Below, piece by piece: positions 28,301-35,804 of a stretch of 64,000 bases of DNA (positions within the stretch are counted from its first letter, which is position 1; every line of letters starts with the position of its first letter). The stretch is from positions 1,054,001-1,118,000 of the forward strand of contig NZ_CP097116.1 in NCBI RefSeq assembly GCF_024029335.1, given 5' to 3'. The notes below the pieces were generated by a model. It was not told where the DNA came from, searched no databases, and saw only the letters and a program-made list of their open reading frames with translations. A program made the translations under genes and the position numbers. This DNA is from Fructilactobacillus myrtifloralis (lineage in GTDB: Bacteria > Bacillota > Bacilli > Lactobacillales > Lactobacillaceae).

Positions 28301-28907
28301 AAACTATTTAAATAGTACTCAAGGTGGGACATGGACCTTTAATCAAGGGGCTACAATTTATGATGACGCACCCTCATTTCAATCCACAAGTGAGAATTGG
28401 TTCCGTCCTGGTTGGACTTTGCACTATGATTCAACCTATGTTAAGGACGGAGTAACTTGGATGCGTTACTCTGATAAGAATGGGGTTCACTATGTTCCGC
28501 AAGTTGGAATTAATCTTCCGGAAAATACTCCTTATTTAGGAGCAATTAGAGTGGCAGATCAATATCTCGGTGAACCATATAGCTGGGGTGGTAGTAAGCC
28601 ATGGACTGGCTTTGATTGTTCTGGTTTAACTCAATGGTCTTATGGGCAAATTGGAGTTACTTTACCACGAGTTAGTGAGGATCAATGGCGAGTTACTAAG
28701 CACATTAGCCAGGATGAAGCTCGGGCTGGAGATTTAATCTTCTTCTCTAGAACTTATGATGATGGTAGTAATTATGCTCTATACTCAATGACACACGTGG
28801 GAATCTATCTTGGTAATGGATACTTCTTGTCATCTAACGGTAAAGGAATTACCATTGATACAGTTGCTTCATGGAACATGTATCCAACCTTCTTTGGGAG
28901 AATTTAA
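25392..28907 (+). CDS. Secreted bifunctional peptidoglycan hydrolase (glucosaminidase plus NlpC/P60) with eight SH3-like repeats
   Basis: The 1171-residue exported protein starts at ATG 25392 (AAGGAG seven bases upstream); an earlier in-frame ATG at 25359 lacks a ribosome site. It has a long KxxKSKKGWLTF-type signal peptide cleaved near residue 55 (VSA-DQ), a Gln/Thr/Glu-rich stretch to about 290, and a GH73-type glucosaminidase domain (about 300-450; catalytic Glu339 in AQGILESGWG). Eight repeats of 73 residues (about 466-1046) carry the pattern GTWTFS..APIY...WLRYFD..GVHYVP. The C-terminal NlpC/P60 domain has Cys1076 in FDCSG and His1135 in THVGIY. It would cut both the glycan and peptide parts of the wall. 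There is no LPxTG; the repeats probably bind wall polymers. Confidence 0.92.
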   Translation: MKQYQRNRQLMINDTREEKLRHKLVKSKKGWLTFSLSTIFAVGLAFGTGNLTVSADQTGVATTQQQSVANNQNAPAPAPTDSTAITTDNQVNGSKPENDQEVTTTQSSADGKKAADPVVAENNGGQTSPTTETKVNNTTEPTDNHLDNQQQTKSEASEQQQTPDATAEQQQAEVKQNDEPDNTTTSTNTTQQTKDSDVKATTDETNSVNSQQKTKDDQPQSGEEQAEAGSQTVSNPKETDKTSEQATTANESESQSTQQADTKLPVASTEPENKQSEQSQPVNNATSVKIDPVLSSQLHTNLASTNYRQFIDSLAAGAIETWHRYGVLPSISIAQGILESGWGSSTPGNNLFGIKGSYNGQYVTVQTREWINGRYVTIYDRFRAYPSFKESILDHGAFLANNPRYANLLHNRNYAEVARLLQADGYATDPNYASSLIGIIRYNKLDQYDSQADFVINAEKFANADGDWTFSQSAPIYWAPSQNAYKYGEFHSGWSVHYNGTWYDQEHNLTWLRYADSNGTHYVPRYGFNVNDVNVNTNESGTWTFSQSSPIYNGAPSHEADQYGEFKPGWTVEYSGTVDLDGTTWLRYFDGNGVHYVPKVGFNVNSIPLNNESGTWTFSQTAPIYNGAPSEQADHYGEFHAGWTVEYAGTIDFDGTTWLRYFDSNGVHYVPKVGFNVSSVPLNNESGTWTFSESAPIYSGAPSYQADHYGDFHAGWTVNYAGTVDFNGTTWLRYFDGNGVHYVPKVGVNVNNLPLKDENGTWTFSEPASIYSGAPSDQADHYGEFHAGWTVNYAGTVDFNGTTWLRYFDSNGAHYVPKVGVNVNSLPVKDENGTWTFSEPAPIYSGAPSDQADHYGDFHAGWTVDYTGTVDFNGITWLRYFDGNGVHYVPKVGVNVNDLPVKDENGTWEFSQAAPIYSGAPTAQAEHYGAFLPGWKVNYTGTVDFNGTTWLRYFDGKGVHYVPAVGFNVQNYLNSTQGGTWTFNQGATIYDDAPSFQSTSENWFRPGWTLHYDSTYVKDGVTWMRYSDKNGVHYVPQVGINLPENTPYLGAIRVADQYLGEPYSWGGSKPWTGFDCSGLTQWSYGQIGVTLPRVSEDQWRVTKHISQDEARAGDLIFFSRTYDDGSNYALYSMTHVGIYLGNGYFLSSNGKGITIDTVASWNMYPTFFGRI
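26788..28530 (+). repeat. Eight tandem 219-bp repeats in the hydrolase gene
   Basis: Unit starts fall at about 26788, 27009, 27228, 27447, 27666, 27885, 28104 and 28323, spaced 219 bases from the second on. The middle units (27447-28103) are nearly the same at protein level, while the first and last are the most diverged; this is the usual result of unequal recombination within an array. Confidence 0.9.
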
Positions 28908-28947
28908 TTCGTTGATTTAATTTTAATTTTTCATAGATTTAGGTATT

Positions 28948-28993
28948 AAAAAAAGCCGCAGTAAATTGTTAATCTCAATTTACTGCGGCTTTT
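28948..28993. terminator. Terminator after the hydrolase gene
   Basis: Perfect stem AGCCGCAGTAAATTG / CAATTTACTGCGGCT with A-run before and T-run after. Confidence 0.93.
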
Positions 28994-29014
28994 TGATTAC
29001 ATTAAAATCTAATT

Positions 29015-29059
29015 AAAAAAACTGCACCATAAAATAATTAAGCATTTTATGATGCAGTT
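29015..29059 (-). terminator. Terminator of the minus-strand GT-C-like gene
   Basis: Stem AACTGCACCATAAAAT / ATTTTATGATGCAGTT (one mismatch); on the minus strand it is followed by seven T. It lies only 22 bases from the hydrolase terminator. Confidence 0.85.
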
Positions 29060-29065
29060 AAAATG

Positions 29066-30733
29066 TTATTTAGATTTTTTGTTTGTTTTCATGATATAAA
29101 ATAACGTTGAAATTAAAGCTAGAATACTAATTACGATTGTTAGTTTTTGTATCGTGGTCTTTTGATATTTAATTTGGATATCATTAATTCCTTTATTTAC
29201 TTTGACCTTAATTAATTTATTTTTTCCGACATTTATTTTTTGCTCTTTATCGTTAACATAGACATGGAATCCAGGATAATAGGCAGCTGGTAAATATATA
29301 GAAGAATAATTGCGGTTTGTCTTTATTCTATAATCAATTTTATTATATGAATTAGAATAATCTAATTGGACAAGATCTTTACCCTTATTAACCACGGGAA
29401 TCGAATGTTTAGATAGCAAGTCTTTGTCATGATTTGTTTCTTTAGGTAAGTAATCTAACGTATTGCAGGATAGGGAATTCTGGTCAAAATCTTTCCATGA
29501 AACTAAAGTAAAACCATTTTCTGCTGGTTTTTTTACATTGTTTAGGTTAATGGATGTTACCGCCAAAATCCCACAAACAGATAGAATTGTGATAATTAGC
29601 AGTCTATCTGATTTATTCGTTAGCACCATACAGATTAGTTTGGCACCTATAAATGCAATTAAAAATGTAATTACGTATAAAAATCTACCTGTGAATTGTA
29701 GAAATTTAAAATTATGTTGCAATAATTGCCACGGAAAAACATTTGAAGTGAGAACTATGAACAATAATAATTCAATTGATAGATATTTGAAAAAAGCACT
29801 TAACTTTGTCCAGAATGCAATGATTCCAATGATTATTATTCCACCGAGTATTCCAATTGCGTAAGAAGAAAGGGTTTTAGGTAAAATTAAATCCATAATT
29901 GAAATGCTGGAAGAATATAAATCATTAATATTAACTGTAATGTCTTTGATATAAAGCAGATTTTGAACTAACGGAATAATGAAAAAACTAGTAAGGAGTA
30001 GGGTTACAATTCCCGCCACAATTAAATATGAGCATCTCTTTATAACGGTTTCCTTCCAGTTTTTTCCTAGAAAGGCTAAACCTAAAGAAAAGATAATAAA
30101 AGAAAATATAACGAGTGAATCAGGAAGATCACTTAAAATGACACCGGACATTCCGAATGCTAAAATCCACCATTTTCGGTAATTTTTTAATGTTAGTTGA
30201 TATACTCCGTAAAAAACAATTGGAAGGAAAATGAAATCTAGCATTCCACCCAAACTTCTATAGAAAAAAATGATGCTAAGCGTGAAGTGGCCTAGGCCAT
30301 ACAATAAACTTGCAATGATTGCCAGCATTCTATTCTTACTTATTTTGAAAGAACAAAAAAACATGCTGATGAAAATCAGAAATTCGCATAAAAAAGTAAA
30401 AAGTAAAAAGGCTAAATATCCATTTCCAACAATTAGATGGATTATAATTTCGGGGATGAAAAGAATAAGGGGGTAAAAAATATTTTGTGGGTATCCAAAT
30501 GATCCAAAAGAATGCGTCATTAAATCTGGATAGGCTTTGAAGATGCCACCATTTTTAACGTTAATAAAACTTTCAGTGATTCTTGCTACATGGAACTGAC
30601 CATCATAACCAGGATTAGATGCTAAAGCTGGATAATGGAATAACGGCAGAATTGTGAGAAGACTTAAAAACATAAAAAAAGCGATAATCGTTAAATTTTT
30701 ATGGGAAACAATAAATTTTCTGATAGGTGTAAT
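29066..30733 (-). CDS. YfhO/GT-C-like multi-pass membrane protein, probable ATT start
   Basis: This large membrane protein has about 12 segments and a periplasmic-side C-terminal domain. The early external loop NPGYDGQFHVARI resembles ILGYDTFFHFNRI in the 33945 protein and fits the GT-C/YfhO-like group of lipid-linked-sugar transferases. The first ATG is at 30673, but no ribosome site precedes it. AAAAAAGGAG lies at 30742-30751, eight bases before an in-frame ATT at 30733. Starting there gives 555 residues and adds a basic leader (TPIRKFIVSHKNL) before the first membrane segment, as expected for topology. No ATG, GTG or TTG fits. The gene is very AT-rich (16 G+C of 60 in the line at 29641) and was probably acquired. 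Confidence 0.72.
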   Translation of the reverse strand: MTPIRKFIVSHKNLTIIAFFMFLSLLTILPLFHYPALASNPGYDGQFHVARITESFINVKNGGIFKAYPDLMTHSFGSFGYPQNIFYPLILFIPEIIIHLIVGNGYLAFLLFTFLCEFLIFISMFFCSFKISKNRMLAIIASLLYGLGHFTLSIIFFYRSLGGMLDFIFLPIVFYGVYQLTLKNYRKWWILAFGMSGVILSDLPDSLVIFSFIIFSLGLAFLGKNWKETVIKRCSYLIVAGIVTLLLTSFFIIPLVQNLLYIKDITVNINDLYSSSISIMDLILPKTLSSYAIGILGGIIIIGIIAFWTKLSAFFKYLSIELLLFIVLTSNVFPWQLLQHNFKFLQFTGRFLYVITFLIAFIGAKLICMVLTNKSDRLLIITILSVCGILAVTSINLNNVKKPAENGFTLVSWKDFDQNSLSCNTLDYLPKETNHDKDLLSKHSIPVVNKGKDLVQLDYSNSYNKIDYRIKTNRNYSSIYLPAAYYPGFHVYVNDKEQKINVGKNKLIKVKVNKGINDIQIKYQKTTIQKLTIVISILALISTLFYIMKTNKKSK

Positions 30734-30793
30734 AGTGATTTCTCCTTTTTTATAGTACTTAAATTAAAAGTAAATTTACGACTCTTAACCATT

Positions 30794-30841
30794 ATAATAT
30801 ATAATTAAATTCTTTTATTATTGAATTTAATTATATATTAT
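30794..30841. repeat. Perfect 19-bp inverted repeat in divergent intergenic region
   Basis: Arms 30794-30812 and 30823-30841 are perfect reverse complements, all A/T except one base, around a ten-base loop. The element lies upstream of both divergent genes, so it is not an ordinary terminator. It may be an operator or a cruciform-forming site. I see nothing else in the rest of the 30734-31006 gap except the promoter at 30948. Confidence 0.75.
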
Positions 30842-30947
30842 CAAGCGTAAATCTTATATTTATAATTGTTTTGAAGCATAAATAAATCACAAAATTAACA
30901 TCCTTAAAGAAATTGAAATTTTAAATTTTTTTGATTTCCCTAATTTC

Positions 30948-30977
30948 TTGCTATCTAAATTCGAAGTACCTTATAAT
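30948..30977 (+). promoter_or_regulatory. Promoter of the hydroxyacid dehydrogenase operon
   Basis: TTGCTA, 18 bases, TATAAT, 29 bases before the chosen ATG. Confidence 0.7.
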
Positions 30978-31006
30978 TAAGCATAGACCGACTGAGGAGA
31001 ATGAAT

Positions 31007-32005
31007 ATGTTTAAAATAACTGTGTATAACGTACGTGAGGTCGAAACCCCACTGTTTGAAAAACTTAATAAAGATGACTATGACTTAACGTTGGTAGCGG
31101 AACGGCTCACGCTGGATAACGTGGATCGGGCCGAATGTGCCAATGCAGTTCTGATTACGGCCTTTGATGATTGTGATGCCGAAGTGGTTGAACAGCTAGC
31201 TAATGCGGGCGTGAAGTACATTTACACCCGGGTCGTGGGTGTGAATAACATTAACGTTAAGGCGGCTAGAAACCTGGGGATTCAGGTTGCCAACGTGCCG
31301 AACTACTCGCCACGTGCCGTGGCAGAGTTGTCCTTGACGCTTGGATTAACGTTATTTAGAAACGTGTCAAAGGCCAGCGTGAATACTCACGATGGTGATT
31401 TCCGTTTGTTGCCAACTTACTATGCCAATGAAATTCACAGTGCAACGGTCGGAATCATTGGGGCCGGTAAGATTGGGATGGCCGAAGCAAAGTTATACCG
31501 AGGCTTAGGTGCCAAGGTCGTGGCTTACAAACGGAACCCCGAACCAGATAATGACGTGGTTTCATTTGTGGATCTAGATACGTTGTTACGCACTTCTGAC
31601 ATTGTGTCACTCCACATTCCCTACATTCCGGGGCAAACTGGAAAGTTAATTGGTGATCCTGAAATCGCGAAGATGAAGGATCAGGCTATTTTGGTGAACA
31701 CCGCCCGGGGGCAAGTCGTTGATAACCAGGCGGTGGCGGATGCGGTTCGTAATTCGCACCTCGGTGGTTACGGAACGGATGTAATTTTGGACGAAGATGC
31801 CATCATCGGGAAACAATTCGATTCCCTGGATGACTTGCCGAACCCCCTTAATCTAGAGTTAATGAAAAACTATCCTAACGTCTTGGTAACTCCGCACATG
31901 GGCTTCTTTACTGAACCAGCCGTTGAAGACATGATTCGGATTAGTTTTGAAAACTTTGCTAACACATTAACGAAGGGTGCACCATTGTACCCAGTAAACG
32001 AATAG
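31007..32005 (+). CDS. D-2-hydroxyacid dehydrogenase (D-lactate dehydrogenase family), copy 1
   Basis: This 332-residue NAD-dependent dehydrogenase has the Rossmann motif GIIGAGKIGMAEAKLY, the cofactor region SLHIPYIPGQTG, catalytic Arg in LVNTARGQ, Glu in the VILDEDA segment and His in TPHMGFFTE. The family reduces pyruvate or branched 2-keto acids to D-hydroxy acids. The ATG at 31007 lies six bases after GAGGAGA; an upstream ATG at 31001 touches that ribosome site. It is the first gene of a four-gene plus-strand operon and is followed at 13 bases by a paralog. Confidence 0.9.
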   Translation: MFKITVYNVREVETPLFEKLNKDDYDLTLVAERLTLDNVDRAECANAVLITAFDDCDAEVVEQLANAGVKYIYTRVVGVNNINVKAARNLGIQVANVPNYSPRAVAELSLTLGLTLFRNVSKASVNTHDGDFRLLPTYYANEIHSATVGIIGAGKIGMAEAKLYRGLGAKVVAYKRNPEPDNDVVSFVDLDTLLRTSDIVSLHIPYIPGQTGKLIGDPEIAKMKDQAILVNTARGQVVDNQAVADAVRNSHLGGYGTDVILDEDAIIGKQFDSLDDLPNPLNLELMKNYPNVLVTPHMGFFTEPAVEDMIRISFENFANTLTKGAPLYPVNE

Positions 32006-32018
32006 AAGGGGATTAAGC

Positions 32019-33011
32019 ATGGCTAAAATTACGGTTTATAACGTTCGTGACTTTGAAAAACCGCTGTATCAGGAACTCAACCACGATCGCTTTGAATTAA
32101 AATTAATGGAAGAACCATTGACGGCGGACAACGTTGAAACTGCTAACGGGTCAGTCGGCGTTTTAATCGATGGGACGACTAATGCGGATGCAGAATTATT
32201 GGCAGCGCTCAAGGGATTGGGCATCAAGTACTGCTTTACCCGCTTTGTGGGTTACAACAACATTGATTTAGACGCTGCGAGTGCGCGTGACATTATGGTG
32301 GCCCGGGTTCCAAGTTACTCACCATACTCAGTGGCAGAATTAGCGTTGACGCTGGGCTTGGACCTGGTTCGCCACGTTACGGAAGCAACTGACAATACCA
32401 ACCAAGGTGATTTCTTACTGCATCAGGGGTACTTTGCCAACGAAATTGACCACTTAACGGTGGGAATCATTGGAGTGGGACACATGGGAGCAGCCGAGGC
32501 GAAGCTGTGGCACAACTTAGGCGCCGAAGTGTTAGGCTACCAACGCACGCCCAACGATAATCCCGACGTTGATTTTGTTTCCTTAAACGAATTGTTGATG
32601 CAATCAGACATCGTTTCAATCCATGTTCCTTATTTCCCAGGAGAAAACGACCTCATGATTGGGGCGATTGAAATTGGAAACATGAAGAATCAAGCTGTCC
32701 TCGTGAACACCGCCCGGGGTGAATTAATCGATACGGCTGCCGTGGCTGATGCCCTTGCTGATGGTAATCTAGCTGGTTATGCGGCTGACGTTATCCCAGA
32801 TGAAAATGCCATTGATGGCAAGCAGTTCGATAGTTTGGATGACATTCCGGATCCAGAATTACTGAGCTTGATGAAACACTACCCGAACGTGATTATTACC
32901 CCCCACATGGGTTATGACACGGAACCAGCTACTAAGGACATGATTAAAGTTAGTTTACAAAACTTTCAAGATGCCATTGATACTGGTGAAACTGAGAACC
33001 AAATTAAGTAG
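32019..33011 (+). CDS. D-2-hydroxyacid dehydrogenase, copy 2
   Basis: The 330-residue paralog of the preceding gene is full length, with GIIGVGHMGAAEAKLWHN, SIHVPYFPGEND, LVNTARGELID, DVIPDENA and TPHMGYDTEPA. The catalytic Arg, Glu and His are all kept, so both copies should be active, perhaps on different 2-keto acids (lactate versus hydroxyisocaproate-type). AAGGGGATT precedes the ATG. Confidence 0.9.
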   Translation: MAKITVYNVRDFEKPLYQELNHDRFELKLMEEPLTADNVETANGSVGVLIDGTTNADAELLAALKGLGIKYCFTRFVGYNNIDLDAASARDIMVARVPSYSPYSVAELALTLGLDLVRHVTEATDNTNQGDFLLHQGYFANEIDHLTVGIIGVGHMGAAEAKLWHNLGAEVLGYQRTPNDNPDVDFVSLNELLMQSDIVSIHVPYFPGENDLMIGAIEIGNMKNQAVLVNTARGELIDTAAVADALADGNLAGYAADVIPDENAIDGKQFDSLDDIPDPELLSLMKHYPNVIITPHMGYDTEPATKDMIKVSLQNFQDAIDTGETENQIK

Positions 33012-33022
33012 GAGGAACCCTC

Positions 33023-33628
33023 GTGAACACCCAATTATTAGATTTAATGAAGCAGCGGCGGACGATTTATCATTTGGGAAAAAACGTCCAGTTCGACCAA
33101 GCGGAGCTTTATCGCTACATTAAGGAAATTGTCCGCTATACTCCGTCAGCATTTAACAGTCAACCGGTCCGGGCCGTTGTGTTGTTTAACGAACACCACG
33201 CAGCGCTGTGGGACATCGTGGAAACCACCCTTGAAGAAAAGGTTGCCCCAGATGCCTTCTTACGGACGAAGGCCAAGATTAGTAGCTTTCGGGATGCCTA
33301 CGCTTCCATTTTGTTTTACACCGATATGGACGTTGTTAAGGACTATACGGATAATCCGGCGTTAGCTACCTATCAATATCAAGAATACAACTGGTCTGAA
33401 GAGGCGCAGGGGAACGCCCAATTTGCCGTGTGGACGGGACTCGAAGAAAACGGGTTGGGAGTAAACATTCAACACTACGATCCGTTGATTAATGCAGCGG
33501 TGGCTTCCCGGTTTGAGATTCCCGCTAGTTGGCAACTGCGCGCCGAAATGAACTTTGGTTCGATTGAAAAACCAGCGGACGCAAAGGAATTTATGGATGA
33601 TGAGGATCGCTTTAAGCTCTTTCAGTAG
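33023..33628 (+). CDS. Nitroreductase family protein (HBN-like)
   Basis: This 201-residue flavin oxidoreductase has the family opening LLDLMKQRRTIYHLGKNV, the FMN-binding RYTPSAFNSQPVRAVVL and WSEEAQGNAQFAVWTGLEENGLGVNIQHY. It resembles the fatty-acid-repression (HBN1) type. The start is GTG at 33023 with GGAGG seven bases upstream. Position in one operon with two hydroxyacid dehydrogenases suggests a role in NAD(P)H turnover. Confidence 0.88.
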   Translation: MNTQLLDLMKQRRTIYHLGKNVQFDQAELYRYIKEIVRYTPSAFNSQPVRAVVLFNEHHAALWDIVETTLEEKVAPDAFLRTKAKISSFRDAYASILFYTDMDVVKDYTDNPALATYQYQEYNWSEEAQGNAQFAVWTGLEENGLGVNIQHYDPLINAAVASRFEIPASWQLRAEMNFGSIEKPADAKEFMDDEDRFKLFQ

Positions 33629-33646
33629 TTTCTGTAGGAGGATCGC

Positions 33647-33859
33647 ATGACTCAAGAACAAATTGATCAGCGCTTGTTAAAACTGCGTCACTTTGCGAAC
33701 ATTACGATTACGCCACTCTGCTTGGCGCTAATCATCACCTATGTAGTGCAAAAAACGGTAACGCCGCTAGTAGTCTTATTAGCCGTTCTAGTGGTTTGTA
33801 CCTATTTACCGTACGGATTAGTGACGCTCTACTATGTTTTCAAACGCCGGCAACGTTAA
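33647..33859 (+). CDS. Small two-helix membrane protein, unknown
   Basis: The 70-residue product has a charged N-terminus and two hydrophobic segments (about 17-35 and 37-62) ending in FKRRQR. AGGAGG precedes the ATG and a terminator follows, so it looks like a real last gene of the dehydrogenase operon. No family is recognised. Confidence 0.65.
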   Translation: MTQEQIDQRLLKLRHFANITITPLCLALIITYVVQKTVTPLVVLLAVLVVCTYLPYGLVTLYYVFKRRQR

Positions 33860-33863
33860 AATG

Positions 33864-33899
33864 ACACCCCTTGCTAGTAATGGTGAGGGGTGTTTTTTT
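33864..33899 (+). terminator. Terminator of the dehydrogenase operon
   Basis: ACACCCC / GGGGTGT stem with further pairing, then seven T. Confidence 0.88.
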
Positions 33900-33944
33900 G
33901 GTGTAAAATAGAAAAGTCGGAAATACGAAAGGAGGGATGACTAC

Positions 33945-35735
33945 ATGCGAAAGTTCCGTGAATGGGGCCTAGCTATGTTACTGATTGGTGGCGCAGCGGG
34001 CTTGATCATGTTAATGCAGTGGCAAAAGCATACCGTCATCCTCGGATACGATACGTTCTTTCATTTCAATCGAATTTATGATGCCGCCCAGCAGTTGCAA
34101 ACGGGGCGGTTTAACTACTTCATGAGTAACTACGGATACCAACAATCGGGCCAAATGATTAATGCCCTCTATGGACCGTACTTTGCGTATGGATTAGGGC
34201 TCCTGTTGTGGCTAACTGGTAGTTGGTTTAGCTTTCAACTAGTGACCGGCACCCTAATTTTAGTGGGGGCGGGAGTTAGTGCCTGGGTGCTATTTTGCCG
34301 GTTGCACGTGAAGCGGTCCTTAGCAATCCTGGGAGCCCTCATTTATTTAGGGCAGAATTTTATTACATACTGGATCACGAGCGCCGCCTTTCTGGATTGG
34401 GGCGCGATGATACTGCCCCTGGCAGTTTTAATGGGCTTAGGCTTATTGGATGGGCGTCCTGCTAAAATATCATGGGGACTCGGAATGGTCATTGCAATTT
34501 TAATTGAAATGCACACCTTGAGTGCCGTGATGACCTGTTTGTTGTTGATTCCCTTTGCCCTAGTTGGCTGGTGGCGCTCGAAAACGAAGTGGCGCTACCT
34601 TGGACGCTTAGGGTTAAATGCGCTTGGAACGCTTGTGCTAACTGCTAATTACCTAGTGGTATTTGTGAACGTGATGGTGCATAACCGCTTAGTGGCACCG
34701 TTTGCCGTGAAGAACTTAGCCCAGGGGGCCATGCATTTTTTAAGTCCGAATTGGATGCAGGCCGACCTTGGAGTCGTGTTTATCGTAATTATTAGTGGGC
34801 AAATTGCCTTGTTACTGTTAGTGCGTCCGCAGCGGCGCTTAAACTACTTTCTAACTGGAATTGGGCTCTTCTTTTTCTACATTTCCTCAAATCTCTTTCC
34901 CTGGCGGTTAGTGGGGCGGCACTTGCCGTTCTTAAACCATTTTCTCCAGTTTCCCTCCCGCTTTTTTTCGTTTGCAGCCTTATTAATTCTGGCGGGCTTT
35001 TTAATGTCACTCACAACCGTTTTGGCCACGCCCAAGTGGCAGTGGGGGCATGGGTCTGTGTATGCTCTGGTGGGGTTGCTAGCCGTCATGACCGTGATGT
35101 TAGGGATGCGCAATGTGAAATTTCAAGCCGATAATAACTGGCACGGACAGACCGAACCACCCCAAGTCGGGGTTTATACTCCGGTCAAGCATCGTCACGA
35201 TTATTACCAACCGGGAGTTACCAACGCCCGGCTCAAAGCGGACTTTGCCAGTTCTGATCTGAGTAAGCCGTTACTAGATGAACGACGGGGGATTACCGAC
35301 TATTTACCTAATAACAGTGGGCGTGCCAACGTTCGGCACTTACAAACGCAGTATCAAACCCAAATCATGCCACGGCCGTCCCGCTTTACCAAGCACGTTG
35401 ATCGGCAGGGACAGTTACACGTGGCCTGGCGCGCACCTCAGTCTGCGGTGACCACCATTCCGGTAGTGGCCTATCACGATACGCGGGTTCGGTTGAACGG
35501 GCGTCCGTTACAGCGGGGACAACGTGCGGATGCGAACCACTTTACGATAACTGAGATTGGCGCAATTCAGGTGGCCACGCGGTCAGGAACCAATCAGGCA
35601 ACGGTCGCTTATCACCAAGCTGCGTGGATTACAGCAGCTGGATTAATTTCACTGGGAGCCTGGTTCCTGGTGTTGGTTGGAGGACTATGGTTGTGCATAC
35701 GGCACCTGCTCCAGCGTTGCTGCGATTGGGAGTAA
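33945..35735 (+). CDS. YfhO/GT-C-like multi-pass membrane protein
   Basis: The 596-residue protein has about 12 membrane segments to residue 385, then a soluble outer domain (390-565) and a last helix. The first external loop ILGYDTFFHFNRIYDAAQQL holds the acidic residue typical of GT-C enzymes. It is similar in layout to the 29066 protein and more distantly to YfhO at 39580. A lipid-linked sugar transferase acting on teichoic acid or polysaccharide is likely; the substrate is unknown. The ATG follows AAAGGAGG. Confidence 0.75.
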   Translation: MRKFREWGLAMLLIGGAAGLIMLMQWQKHTVILGYDTFFHFNRIYDAAQQLQTGRFNYFMSNYGYQQSGQMINALYGPYFAYGLGLLLWLTGSWFSFQLVTGTLILVGAGVSAWVLFCRLHVKRSLAILGALIYLGQNFITYWITSAAFLDWGAMILPLAVLMGLGLLDGRPAKISWGLGMVIAILIEMHTLSAVMTCLLLIPFALVGWWRSKTKWRYLGRLGLNALGTLVLTANYLVVFVNVMVHNRLVAPFAVKNLAQGAMHFLSPNWMQADLGVVFIVIISGQIALLLLVRPQRRLNYFLTGIGLFFFYISSNLFPWRLVGRHLPFLNHFLQFPSRFFSFAALLILAGFLMSLTTVLATPKWQWGHGSVYALVGLLAVMTVMLGMRNVKFQADNNWHGQTEPPQVGVYTPVKHRHDYYQPGVTNARLKADFASSDLSKPLLDERRGITDYLPNNSGRANVRHLQTQYQTQIMPRPSRFTKHVDRQGQLHVAWRAPQSAVTTIPVVAYHDTRVRLNGRPLQRGQRADANHFTITEIGAIQVATRSGTNQATVAYHQAAWITAAGLISLGAWFLVLVGGLWLCIRHLLQRCCDWE

Positions 35736-35804
35736 CTAGGCTTTGAGCGCTAAATGTGCTAAAATAGCAAGCATATCACTGGAACGAAACGAGGAGTTAG
35801 TTTA

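Noticed and set aside
26788-28530. Regular repeats that might suggest CRISPR or satellite DNA
   Set aside because: The 219-bp units are in frame, encode protein repeats and have no spacers.
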